Below, piece after piece: positions 36,718 to 45,789 of a stretch of 64,000 nt of DNA. The notes under the pieces are model-generated. The model searched no databases. It was not told where the DNA came from and worked only from the letters and a program-made list of their open reading frames with translations. Source of the stretch: a bacterium (GTDB lineage: Bacteria; Ratteibacteria; UBA8468; B48-G9; DSTR01); the NCBI GenBank assembly GCA_029551285.1, contig JAKPFT010000018.1, positions 50,847-114,846 on the forward strand. The letters run 5' to 3'. Within the stretch, counting starts at the first letter, position 1. Each line of letters opens with the position of its first letter. The position numbers and the translations under genes are program-made.

Positions 36718-37848
36718 AATCCAGTTCCAGTCAAGGGGTGTTTCCACCCTGGCGCCCTCTCCGATGATTAATGCGGTTTTGCCCTCACGGTCCGGTCTGA
36801 TCTCTTTGACCGCTCCAAACTTCGGCGGCATAGCCACACAGCCCATAAGGTAAGAGATAATGGTGCTGCTCCGGGGAGAAAGCGAAAGGTAAGTCTTAAT
36901 TCCTTCCCGGGAAAAAGGATTGGGGCTGGCGGATTCTTTCAACCCGTAATGGAAGTAACTGGTGACTTCCTCTACTCCCATGGTGTTTCTGTTGCGGCCG
37001 TTCCAGGGAGGATAATGCCGGCCGCCGTTAGACATCCACAGCAGCGTACAGGCCAGCTGCCGTGGATTTTTGAGGCCAAACCAGAGATAGCCTTCCTCAG
37101 GGAAAGAGACGGCTGACCAGGCAAAGGGCAAAGAAGGATTACTGACCAGAGAGACGATGTCCTCGTAACCGGCTCTGGCTGGATAACGCGACAGGTCTGT
37201 CATCTCTCCGGTAACCAGTGGAACTCTGGTGAGCCGGGAAAACCTGGCGCCTGGTTTCAGGATGGAATAGCCACCAGCCGCCGGGTCTTCCACCGGCCCG
37301 GGCGCAACCTGGCCGAAAAGGAACCGGCTGCAGGAAAAAAGACCGCTGCCTGGCTGGTCCGGAAATCTCAAAATGGCATGATGACCCAGACACATCCGCC
37401 CCTGATACCCGGTGAGAAGGTGCCGGCAATAGACTACCTGGTGGCCGGTTACAAGACGAATGACCTTGCGGACAGTGCCTGGCCGGACCGTGGTCTTCAA
37501 CTCCAGTTCCAGCCGCTTTTCCTGGTCAGTCTCAATCCTGCCCACCGGAGTCCAGCGCTCATTGGCCGTTTCTCCATGGACCGGGTGTTTCTCTCCCCGG
37601 TAGGCAGCGTCGTTTCCTCCGAAAGGCAGACAGAAGAAATCTCCCCGGAGCACCTGGAGGAGTTTGGGTTGGTCCGGCCATTTCTCTTCAGCCCAGGGGG
37701 CGATGTAAAAAGGCTGGAATCTTCGTTGGCCGCGGTCAAAAAAAACCGGCGCCAGATGGCCGCCTTCCTCAGTTACCCAGGCTTCAATCTCATCGTTTTC
37801 TATCGGGAAAGATGGCCAGCCAGCCACGACTCTTGTGGTTTCAGCCAT
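36706..37848 (-). CDS. Hypothetical protein, possibly galactose-mutarotase-like fold
   Basis: IENDEIEAWVTEEGGHLAPVFFDRGQRRFQPFYIAPWAEE; LPFGGNDAAYRGEKHPVHGETANERWTPV. Mutarotase-like N-terminal pattern only. Confidence 0.55.
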   Translation of the reverse strand: MAETTRVVAGWPSFPIENDEIEAWVTEEGGHLAPVFFDRGQRRFQPFYIAPWAEEKWPDQPKLLQVLRGDFFCLPFGGNDAAYRGEKHPVHGETANERWTPVGRIETDQEKRLELELKTTVRPGTVRKVIRLVTGHQVVYCRHLLTGYQGRMCLGHHAILRFPDQPGSGLFSCSRFLFGQVAPGPVEDPAAGGYSILKPGARFSRLTRVPLVTGEMTDLSRYPARAGYEDIVSLVSNPSLPFAWSAVSFPEEGYLWFGLKNPRQLACTLLWMSNGGRHYPPWNGRNRNTMGVEEVTSYFHYGLKESASPNPFSREGIKTYLSLSPRSSTIISYLMGCVAMPPKFGAVKEIRPDREGKTALIIGEGARVETPLDWNWILSA

Positions 37849-37897
37849 GATGACTCCTTGCTAATTTCCCTCTCTCACCCGGTTTCTTCTTCTCCAG

Positions 37898-38368
37898 CTA
37901 CTTTCTTACCCTGGTGACACCATTGGCATCTTTGAGGACACGTACCCGGTCACCCACGGTAAATGTCTCGGCCGGTTCTTTTTCCTGGACGACGGCGATG
38001 GTCTGTCCATTATCAAGTTTGACGGTGATTTCCCAGCCGTTCCGTTTCGTGACACCTTTTTCCACTGCGGCTCCAGCCAGGGCACCACCCACCGCGCCGG
38101 CGGCTGTGGCGACATCTTTTCCCGTGCCTTTGCCGATGGTCCTTCCCAGCAGGCCACCGGTAACCCCACCGGTGACCGCACCAACCACACCAGAGGTGCC
38201 TTCAATCTTCACCTCGTTGACCGCGGTCACAACTCCTTCCCGTACGCTGATTTCTGTCCTGGTCTGGTCTCGCGAGTAGGTTGACCCGCCGGTGCTGGAG
38301 ACGCAACCGCTGAGCAACAATCCGACCAGACAGAGAAACGCCACAGCAACGGCTGACTTTCTGACCAT
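37898..38368 (-). CDS. Lipoprotein with glycine-zipper 2TM domain (SlyB/17-kDa antigen-like)
   Basis: Lipobox LLLSGC; GVVGAVTGGVTGGLLGRTIGKGTGKDVATAAGAVGGALAGAAVEKG. Confidence 0.85.
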   Translation of the reverse strand: MVRKSAVAVAFLCLVGLLLSGCVSSTGGSTYSRDQTRTEISVREGVVTAVNEVKIEGTSGVVGAVTGGVTGGLLGRTIGKGTGKDVATAAGAVGGALAGAAVEKGVTKRNGWEITVKLDNGQTIAVVQEKEPAETFTVGDRVRVLKDANGVTRVRK

Positions 38369-38424
38369 GCCAACCTCCTTTTTTTAAGTTGGACGCCGGA
38401 TCATCCTCAGGAGATTATTACTGG

Positions 38425-39807
38425 CTACACTTTTTTCATTTTCCAGTGTCCCCGACTAAAGACCATCCACATCAGTATAGCATGAGCGATGTTGCCCACA
38501 ATACCGGCCAGCCAGATACCTGTCTCCTTCAGCCCCGTATATCGGGAGAGAAACCAGGCTGCTGGAATCTGAACCAGATAAAGAGCCACACCGGTCATTA
38601 TCATCGGCGGGACTACCTCTCCGGCTCCCTGAAGCGCCCGGGAACCCACCACACCAGCTGGAAGGAAAAGTACTCCCAGCGCAAGATACCTCAGATAACT
38701 GGCTGCGCAGGGAATAAACTGTGACTCCCGGTTGAAGACCGCGGCGATCTGATGGGAGAAAACCGCCACCAGGCAACTGCCGGCCAGCAGGCAAAAAAAG
38801 TAGTAACGCATCGCCACCCTGACACTTTTCTCCGCCAGTTCCGGCTGGCCAGCGCCAAGGTTCTGACCAACTAAAGTGGCGGCCGCACCACCGAAACCAA
38901 AACCCGGCAGCAGAAAAAATCCGAAGATTCTACCACCCACACCGTAAGCCGCCACAACTGTCGGACCGAAGAGGGAAACAATCTTGACCAGAACCACGGC
39001 GGAGAAACTGCGCAGCAGCATCTGCAGGGAACTGGGAAGACCAATGGTTACAATCCTGGCCATCAGCCCGGGATTTACCCGGACCGGTTTACCTCTTAGC
39101 TGGATGGCGTCACGACCACGGTAAAGCCAGTGGAAAAGGAAACCGTCGCCCACCGCTCGCGAGAGCACCGTTGCCCAGGCCGCACCAGCTACGCCCATCT
39201 TAGGCAACCCCAGCCAGCCGAAAATCATGATGGGGTCAAGGACGATATTTAGACCGGTACTTAACAGGGCAATCTTCATCGGTGTGACGGTATCGCCGGC
39301 TCCCTGGAAGGCGGAAAAACCCATAAAAGAAAAAAGCATGGTTACCAGCCCTCCAAAGAGAATTCTTAAATAGCCCACTCCGGCGGTGAGCACCTGTCCC
39401 CTGGCACCCAGCGCCTTCAGCAGGTAAGGGGAGACCACCAGGCCCAAACTTCCCAGACCCGCAGCAAAGATGGCTGCCAGGAGAAAGGACTGGATGACCA
39501 CTTCATCAGCCCTCTGGTAGTCTTTCTCGCCGAAGGCCCGGGAGACCAGGGCTACCGTGCCCACACCCAGGCCGCCTCCCAATGTTAAGAGCAGAAACAT
39601 AATCACGCCTGCCATCGCCACAGCCGCCAGCATTTCCGAGCCAAGGCGGCCAACATAGATGGCATCCACCAGCTCCAGCGTACTCACAAAGACGTTGGCG
39701 GTGATCAGCGGGAGAGAAAGACTTAACACCGTCCGGCCTAACTCGCCTTCTTTCACTGCGGTGAGTCCCGCTTTGTTGCGGAGACGGCTCTCAACTTTTT
39801 CTGTCAT
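38425..39807 (-). CDS. MATE-family efflux transporter
   Basis: Twelve-TM pattern; LSLPLITANVFVSTLELVDAIYVGRLGSEMLAAVAMAGVIMFLLLTLGGGLGVGTVALVSRAFGEKDYQRADEVV. Confidence 0.93.
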   Translation of the reverse strand: MTEKVESRLRNKAGLTAVKEGELGRTVLSLSLPLITANVFVSTLELVDAIYVGRLGSEMLAAVAMAGVIMFLLLTLGGGLGVGTVALVSRAFGEKDYQRADEVVIQSFLLAAIFAAGLGSLGLVVSPYLLKALGARGQVLTAGVGYLRILFGGLVTMLFSFMGFSAFQGAGDTVTPMKIALLSTGLNIVLDPIMIFGWLGLPKMGVAGAAWATVLSRAVGDGFLFHWLYRGRDAIQLRGKPVRVNPGLMARIVTIGLPSSLQMLLRSFSAVVLVKIVSLFGPTVVAAYGVGGRIFGFFLLPGFGFGGAAATLVGQNLGAGQPELAEKSVRVAMRYYFFCLLAGSCLVAVFSHQIAAVFNRESQFIPCAASYLRYLALGVLFLPAGVVGSRALQGAGEVVPPMIMTGVALYLVQIPAAWFLSRYTGLKETGIWLAGIVGNIAHAILMWMVFSRGHWKMKKV

Positions 39808-40225
39808 AGCCAGTCCTTCTCTTTGGCAAAACGCTGTAGTTTACTCCTTTTTGGTCTTCCGGGAAAATACAGCCGCTTGTGGCGGGAAATTCAACCGATG
39901 GACACTCTGGTAGTAGCATAAAAGATTTCTCAGATGAGGGTAACTTCAATCAGGATAACTGGGAGAAAGGATAGTCTTTCGCTTAAGGGGTTTTTCTCTT
40001 GAGCGGGATTTTTCCCGGAGCTCTCGGCCGTTACTTTCTTTACGACCGGTGAGGGTGGCAAGCCTTTCTGAAGGCGTCCATGATAACCGGCTTTATTCAA
40101 TAACGAAGTGGAAAGAGATTCTGGCAGCCTGGTTTTCTCCACTGAGAAAGACTGATCTGGGTGAAAAAACTTAAGATTCCCGGGTGTCCCGACGCGTGGG
40201 CTTAACTTTGATTTTTTTCAAGCCA

Positions 40226-40558
40226 TCATTCCAGCCAGACCGTCTCTTTTAAAATTTGCTTGATCCAGGGGCTGTCTTCTTTACCGAGTTGTTCAATTTC
40301 TTTTTCGGTATAAGGGAAGACTTCACAGGCCACCGGTATCCCTTCAGCAGAGTAATCAGCCAGTCTGGCGGGAAATGGTCTGGGGCAATCACGAAGAACA
40401 AGAATAACATCAAGGTCGCTGGAGGGGGTGTAGCTCCCCGTGGCATAAGAACCGAAGTAGCCCACCCTTTTCACTTCAGGATGTTCCCGGGAAAGTTTTT
40501 CTTTCCACTTCTTAAGGGCGGCTACGACTTCCTCAGGCGGAACGGATTTCACCTTCAC
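40226..40558 (-). CDS. MNT-type minimal nucleotidyltransferase
   Basis: RVGYFGSYATGSYTPSSDLDVILVL matches GSxxxGxxxxxSDxDxxV. Likely GTG start near 40558/40552, overlapping the HEPN gene; the open frame extends to 40720. Confidence 0.85.
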   Translation of the reverse strand: MKVKSVPPEEVVAALKKWKEKLSREHPEVKRVGYFGSYATGSYTPSSDLDVILVLRDCPRPFPARLADYSAEGIPVACEVFPYTEKEIEQLGKEDSPWIKQILKETVWLE

Positions 40559-40925
40559 AGAATTCAATAATCTTCTCGGCATGGCCAATTGCCTCACAGG
40601 CATCCTGGTCGGTGTAATAATCAGCCGGCTTGCCCGCGGCAAATCCATTCGGATACCGGGTGAGGATATAGTATTGGTCAAGCTTTTTCCCGGCAGCAAG
40701 CAATTCCTCTGAAATCTCAAGTTCCTCTTTCATCTCTTCCAGCAAATGTTTAACGGAGTGACCCCACCCTTCCAGATGTCGGGAAAGATAAAGCGCCTTG
40801 AGGGCTTTTTCCGCGGCCTGCTGCGCGGCAAAACACGACCAGTTATAGTCCTGGTCATCCCGGGCATTACGGGCGTGTCTCAAGTCTAACTTTGCCTGCT
40901 CCAGCCAGTCCTGCGCTCGCATCAT
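40533..40925 (-). CDS. HEPN-domain protein
   Basis: AQDWLEQAKLDLRHARNARDDQDYNWSCFAAQQAAEKALKALYLSRHLEGWGHSVKHLL; LDQYYILTRYPNGF. Confidence 0.87.
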   Translation of the reverse strand: MMRAQDWLEQAKLDLRHARNARDDQDYNWSCFAAQQAAEKALKALYLSRHLEGWGHSVKHLLEEMKEELEISEELLAAGKKLDQYYILTRYPNGFAAGKPADYYTDQDACEAIGHAEKIIEFCEGEIRSA

Positions 40926-41055
40926 GGGACCATCTTGCCTGTTGGGATTAACGGTTGACCTTCCCGGGTTTATAGTACCCCGCAGGAGAATTTATGGCAA
41001 CCCCCTTCCTCCCCTCTGTACGGATTTCTGATTGATGGCTGCGGCAGGGTGATAA

Positions 41056-41313
41056 AACTGGAAAGGTTGGCCGATAAATACCGGTTCTGGAAAAGCTACT
41101 GCGGCCCTTTATGACCCCAGGCGGCGGCAGGTTCTGGCCCGCTTTCAGGAGAACCCGGCCGGCAAGCCGGGAACCTGGAGTGAGGTTGGGGGAGAGTTTA
41201 TCACGGAAACTGAAGGGTGGCTCCAGCTTTACTTCTACGGCGGCTCTGATGGTCCGGTTTACTACGATAACATCAGACTGCTGGCCGTCAGCCCCGGAGT
41301 TGTTAGCCACTAA
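41056..41313 (+). pseudogene. Orphan C-terminal remnant of a secreted/CBM-like protein
   Basis: Open frame without start after in-frame stops: NWKGWPINTGSGKATAALYDPRRRQVLARFQENPAGKPGTWSEVGGEFITETEGWLQLYFYGGSDGPVYYDNIRLLAVSPGVVSH*. The GTWSEVGGEF...LYFYGG..GPVYYDNIRL pattern is typical of a beta-sandwich CBM end. Confidence 0.6.
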
Positions 41314-42401
41314 TGCTCCAGATACGGGGCAAAAAGTTCTTCATAGAGACGCCGGACATTTTCTTCTGTGCGGGGCATCGGTGGAAAACCTGAGTAACGG
41401 GAAGCCGCCACCACATCTTCGGGCAGATTAACCAGGCTCTGGCTGCGAGAGAGAAACCAGCCCATCTTTTTGTAGTATCTGGAGAGATATTCCTGTTCCA
41501 CCTGACCCGGCGTAGGAATGAGAAGCGCCTTCTTCTTTTCCAGTTCGGCCATTTCCATCATGGTGGTGTAACCGGAACGGCTGATGATAAACTTAGCCCG
41601 GTTCATCAGCCGGCTCATCTCGGCGCGGCTGGCGTGGGAGTAAACTACGGTGTGCTCATTCAGTTGCCGCTGAAACTTCTCTCCAGGCCGGCCCAGCAAA
41701 ATGACTTTTTTCCCGGGCAACGCCGGCGCCTGTTTCAGGACAATAGTTTCCAGCAGTAACCTCTGGGGGCCAGGACCGGAGACGCTGATGAGGAAATCAA
41801 TGTCAGCGGGAAGGTCCAGTTTTTGGACACTGCTCAAAATACCAGCGTAGTAAGCCTTTTGCCGGGAGATTTTATATCTTGGCCAGGCTAATTGGCCGCT
41901 CAAACAGACTGTTCCCGGGGAGTTATCCGGTACGATTACCCGGGTAAACTTAGCGTGAAAAGAAGCATTGAATTTTTCTGAAAGGTAGCGGCCGATGCCG
42001 ATATAAAAAGGGACTTCAAAGCGGAACTGGTGGGAAATAAAAAAGGAAGGAACTTTTTCCGAGTAAACCCCGAAACGGCTGTCGCTGATAATCAGGTCAA
42101 AGCGATTTTCCTGAAGAAGGCGGTCCGTGAGTTGCTTTTCCCGGAAAATAGCATAACGCATTACCGGAACATAGGCGGCAAACTTAAGGTAATGGTAACG
42201 GGTCCTGGTATCTGGAGAAGGGTAGTCCCGGAAGTGGATAAAACGGCACTGAGGAAATTCATCCCTGAGGAGCGTTTCTGCTGCACCGCTGGTAGCAATC
42301 GTCACCTGATGGCCGCGCTGGAGAAGTTCCCGGATGATGGGCAATGTTCGCGTGGCATGTCCCAACCCCCAGGAAAAAGGACTGACCAGAATCTGGCCCA
42401 T
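41310..42401 (-). CDS. MurG-like (GT28-type) glycosyltransferase
   Basis: ILVSPFSWGLGHATRTLPIIRELLQRGHQVTIATSGAAETLLRDEFP; AKFIISRSGYTTMMEMAELEKKKALLIPTPGQVEQEYLS. Confidence 0.82.
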   Translation of the reverse strand: MGQILVSPFSWGLGHATRTLPIIRELLQRGHQVTIATSGAAETLLRDEFPQCRFIHFRDYPSPDTRTRYHYLKFAAYVPVMRYAIFREKQLTDRLLQENRFDLIISDSRFGVYSEKVPSFFISHQFRFEVPFYIGIGRYLSEKFNASFHAKFTRVIVPDNSPGTVCLSGQLAWPRYKISRQKAYYAGILSSVQKLDLPADIDFLISVSGPGPQRLLLETIVLKQAPALPGKKVILLGRPGEKFQRQLNEHTVVYSHASRAEMSRLMNRAKFIISRSGYTTMMEMAELEKKKALLIPTPGQVEQEYLSRYYKKMGWFLSRSQSLVNLPEDVVAASRYSGFPPMPRTEENVRRLYEELFAPYLEH

Positions 42402-42409
42402 GGCGACGC

Positions 42410-43408
42410 TTACAGGAGATCTGCCAGCCGTAGCTGGCGGTTCATCCGATAAACCAAGAAATGCTGGAGTTCAAGGTAGCAGAGGGCCGGTGCCCCGGAT
42501 TTCGCAATAGCAGAGAAGAAAGCCACGGAAGCCTTGCGCAGCGCCGGGTAATCAATCAGTGCCCCTTTGACATAGAAGTTGATTAGCGAATCCACCGGCT
42601 TGATGTGAAGATAAGAAACCTTCTCCAGACGCACGGCGTCCAGGTTGCTGATGAGGTCAATCCAGACAAGAATTTCATCCTTCAACAGTTCCAGGGTTAA
42701 ATCCTGGGGCACCAGATAAGCCCGGCGCTGTTCAATGGAACGGAAGAATTCCCGGAAATTTTTCCCTCTGGCCAGAGTATAGGCCCGGCCGATTTCTCCA
42801 ATGTGGGTGTCAGTGGCGGCTAACACTCCGCGGCCATGTTTTTCAGCCAGGGCCAAGGTGACGGCATTCTTCTGCCAGACACGGTGCATGTTATATTCCA
42901 CCACCGGAAAAAGCGGGATAAGGTCATTGATAACTTTATAACTGGGCTTTTCTCCGTGCTCATACCAGAAGGGATGATTGTAAACGTAGGGCAGATCTTC
43001 CGTGCGCAGATATTCCAGAAATGTTTCCAGATTTTTTTTCTTTCTGGCAATGCTCAGCAATTCATGGAACTGGTTCTGGTTCAGGTAGTAAACATTGATG
43101 TGGAGAGAATGACCCACCCGGCACACATCCTTGATTTTAATTTCCACCCCGGGCACAAGTTTCTCCCTGCTCCAGCCAACCACATCGTAAGCCTCCATGG
43201 TATCGTGGTCTGTGAAGGTGATATAGTCCAGACCGGCCCTTTCTGCCTTATGGTAAAGATAAACCGGGTCCAGAAGTTTTGAAGGCAGCACTCCTTCGGA
43301 ACGGTTGGTGTGGACATGGAGGTCAGCCGCCTGCCAGCCCTGTTTGATAAGGAGTTCCCCCTGCTCAGGGGAAAGGACATTTTCGGGAAGGCTTCTCTTT
43401 TTTCTCAT
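42410..43408 (-). CDS. PHP-domain metal-dependent phosphoesterase
   Basis: ADLHVHTNRSEGVLPSKL; LDYITFTDHDTMEAYD; VLAATDTHIGEIGRAYT. Confidence 0.9.
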   Translation of the reverse strand: MRKKRSLPENVLSPEQGELLIKQGWQAADLHVHTNRSEGVLPSKLLDPVYLYHKAERAGLDYITFTDHDTMEAYDVVGWSREKLVPGVEIKIKDVCRVGHSLHINVYYLNQNQFHELLSIARKKKNLETFLEYLRTEDLPYVYNHPFWYEHGEKPSYKVINDLIPLFPVVEYNMHRVWQKNAVTLALAEKHGRGVLAATDTHIGEIGRAYTLARGKNFREFFRSIEQRRAYLVPQDLTLELLKDEILVWIDLISNLDAVRLEKVSYLHIKPVDSLINFYVKGALIDYPALRKASVAFFSAIAKSGAPALCYLELQHFLVYRMNRQLRLADLL

Positions 43409-43506
43409 AGTCTTGGCTCATTTTACCACGCGTTCGCTCTCCAGGCAAATCAAGCCTTGTCAATTGACCCCGGTTGTCATAAAATTGTCGGTAACCAGGA
43501 GAAACC

Positions 43507-44043
43507 ATGCTCAGAAAAACAGTGGACCCATTTACCTGCTTGAAGGAAACCATCCAGATTCTGGCCCGTCCCGGTGCCCTTCTGGTTACCATGGGAAAAA
43601 GGGAAGTTCCCAATGTGATGGCCATCGGCTGGGGCTCGGTAGGCATCGTCTGGGGAAAACCGGTCTTTGTTGTTCTGGTGAGGCCCTCCCGATACAGTTT
43701 CACCCTGCTGAAGGAACGCGGCCAGTTCACGGTTAATCTTCCTTCTCCGGAACTATCAGAAGTGGTAGCCTACTGTGGCAGTGTCTCCGGCCGGGAGCAT
43801 GATAAATTCAGGGAAACCAGGTTGACTCCTGAGGCGGCTGAAACCGTGGCCGTACCCGTAATTGAAGAGTGCCGGCTAACCTACGAGTGCCAGGTCATTG
43901 CCACGGTGGACCTTCTTCCGGAAGGTCTGGCGCCGGAGGTTAAGTCAGCCTGCTACGCCAGAGGAGATTTTCACCGGGTTTATTATGGGGAAATTTTGAG
44001 AGTGACGGCTGACCCTGATTTTCTGTCAGGCATGGCCAGGTAA
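43507..44043 (+). CDS. Flavin reductase-like (FMN-binding) family protein
   Basis: GALLVTMGKREVPNVMAIGWGSVGIVWGKPVFVVLVRPSRYSFTLLKERGQFTVNLPSPELSEVVAYCGSVSGREHDKF. Promoter TTGTCA-N17-TAAAAT upstream. Confidence 0.87.
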   Translation: MLRKTVDPFTCLKETIQILARPGALLVTMGKREVPNVMAIGWGSVGIVWGKPVFVVLVRPSRYSFTLLKERGQFTVNLPSPELSEVVAYCGSVSGREHDKFRETRLTPEAAETVAVPVIEECRLTYECQVIATVDLLPEGLAPEVKSACYARGDFHRVYYGEILRVTADPDFLSGMAR

Positions 44044-44058
44044 GGGAGAACTCTTAAC

Positions 44059-45333
44059 ATGAAACTGCCACCCACTCACGCCATTATGGCCGAGATTCTG
44101 GAGAGGGCAAAGACCGTTCTGACCGTGGATAGCCACCAGCACCTTTCTCCGGAAACGCCCTTAACCACTGATCTGGTCCGTTTAATCCTCATGGATAGTT
44201 ATGTCAGTACCGACCTGGTCTCAGCCGGTCTTCCGCCAGAAAATCTGGAGCGGTGGCGCGACCCGGACCTGCCTTTAGCCAAAAGATGGCTGCAACTGCT
44301 GCCTTTCTGGAAGCAGGTTCAGCATGGTTCCTACGCCCGGGCAATTCTGGTGACTGCTGGAGACCTCTATGGCGCTTCAGGATTTAAAAGCCTGACTGAA
44401 ATTGAGACTGTTTCCAGCCGCCTTTCTGAAGATTTCAGGCAACCAGGGCTCTTTGAACGCCTTTTTGTTCAACGCTGCCGGATAGATACTGTGCTGACGC
44501 AAAGTCCGGCGCCCTTTACCGGACGGAGACCACGTTTTTACTGGGTTTTTCGGCCACTGGACAGGGCTGATTTTTCTCCCGGCGGCCTGTTTGAACAGGA
44601 CTGCGCGAAAGCGGGTATTCTGCTGCGTTCGGCCAGCGATTTGCCGGCCGCCATGGATGCCATTCTGAAAAAAGCCCGGCAGCAGGGCGCCACAGGTTTT
44701 AAAGGAGTGGCCATGGCCTGGTCAGCGCCGGACGAGGAGGAATTGAGAGAAGCCTGGGCTCACCGGAGCCAGTCTGCGCTTCTGCCCGGGCATCCTTTCC
44801 TGCGGCTTTACCTGGCCCGGATGGCCGCTGTAGCCGCTGAAGTAGATATCCCGGTGGCTTTACACACCGGTGCGCCGTGGACTAACTGGCTGGACTACCG
44901 CCAGTGGGAACCAACCGGATTAATTCCCCTTTTCCTTTCCTTTCGAGAAACAAGGTTTGACCTTTACCATGCGGGTCTGCCTTACCCTGACCAGGCCAGT
45001 CTTTTAGCCAAGACTTTTCCCAATGTCTGGCACAACCTTACCTGGGCGCATCTCATCAGTCCGGAAATGGCCAGAAGATGTATCTCCACCTGGCTGGACA
45101 CCGTCCCCATTAATAAGATTCTGGGTTTTGGCGGCGACTATAGTAATGAAACCGTAGTCTTAACCTATGGACACCTGGCCATCGCCAGAGAAAATGTGGC
45201 TTCTGTTCTGGCGCAGCGGATAAAAGATGGGCTTTTGAATCAGGACGAGGCCCGGTACATTCTGAAAGCCTGGTTTTCGGAAAATCCCCGAAATCTTTAT
45301 CGTCTCCCCGGTCAGACGACAACCAGCCCATAA
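44059..45333 (+). CDS. Amidohydrolase-family (TIM-barrel metal hydrolase) protein
   Basis: LTVDSHQHLSPE (HxH); AAEVDIPVALHTGAPWTNW; NVWHNLTWAHLISPEMARRCISTWLDTVPINKILGFGGDYSNE. Confidence 0.82.
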   Translation: MKLPPTHAIMAEILERAKTVLTVDSHQHLSPETPLTTDLVRLILMDSYVSTDLVSAGLPPENLERWRDPDLPLAKRWLQLLPFWKQVQHGSYARAILVTAGDLYGASGFKSLTEIETVSSRLSEDFRQPGLFERLFVQRCRIDTVLTQSPAPFTGRRPRFYWVFRPLDRADFSPGGLFEQDCAKAGILLRSASDLPAAMDAILKKARQQGATGFKGVAMAWSAPDEEELREAWAHRSQSALLPGHPFLRLYLARMAAVAAEVDIPVALHTGAPWTNWLDYRQWEPTGLIPLFLSFRETRFDLYHAGLPYPDQASLLAKTFPNVWHNLTWAHLISPEMARRCISTWLDTVPINKILGFGGDYSNETVVLTYGHLAIARENVASVLAQRIKDGLLNQDEARYILKAWFSENPRNLYRLPGQTTTSP

Positions 45334-45336
45334 GAA

Positions 45337-45358
45337 AAGGGAGGGTTGCCCCTCCCTT
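45337..45358 (-). terminator. Hairpin terminator between convergent genes (serving HU on the minus strand)
   Basis: AAGGGAGGG-TTGC-CCCTCCCTT. On the minus strand it is followed by TTCTTA. Confidence 0.65.
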
Positions 45359-45384
45359 CTCCTTCAGGTTGTGTTTCCTCTGAT

Positions 45385-45654
45385 TCACTTCACAGCCGCC
45401 TTCAGGGCCGCACCGGCTTTAAACACCGGAACTTTCTTAGCCGGAATTTTAATCGTTGAACCAGTCTTTGGGTTGCGGCCGGTTCTGGCTTTCCGCTTGG
45501 CCACCTTAAAGGTGCCGAAGCCTACCAGCGTAACGTCCTCCCCCTTCTTCAGTGCTTTCTTAATGGAGTCCAGCACCGTATTGACAGCGGCTTCGGCCTC
45601 CTTCTTTCCACAAACAACACCGGCTACCGCTTGAACCAGGTCTGCCTTATTCAT
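45385..45654 (-). CDS. HU-family DNA-binding protein
   Basis: MNKADLVQAVAG...AEAAVNTVLDSIKKALKKGEDVTLVGFGTFKVAKRKARTGRNPKTGSTIKIPAKKVPVFKAGAALKAAV. Confidence 0.97.
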   Translation of the reverse strand: MNKADLVQAVAGVVCGKKEAEAAVNTVLDSIKKALKKGEDVTLVGFGTFKVAKRKARTGRNPKTGSTIKIPAKKVPVFKAGAALKAAVK

Positions 45655-45789
45655 TTTTTCTCACCTCCTTTTTCCCTTGTCAGGCAAGGGTTTTCATTAT
45701 AAAAAAGCCATTTGAGTTAGATTTTCACACGGCCTGAAGAATTTGTCAAGTGGAATTTTGTAGAGCTGGCAAAGGTTTTGCTGAACCGG

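Noticed and set aside
39930-40142. 70-aa minus-strand ORF in the 39.8-40.2 kb gap
   Set aside because: No recognisable motif, no convincing RBS, composition not protein-like; treated as noncoding or decayed.
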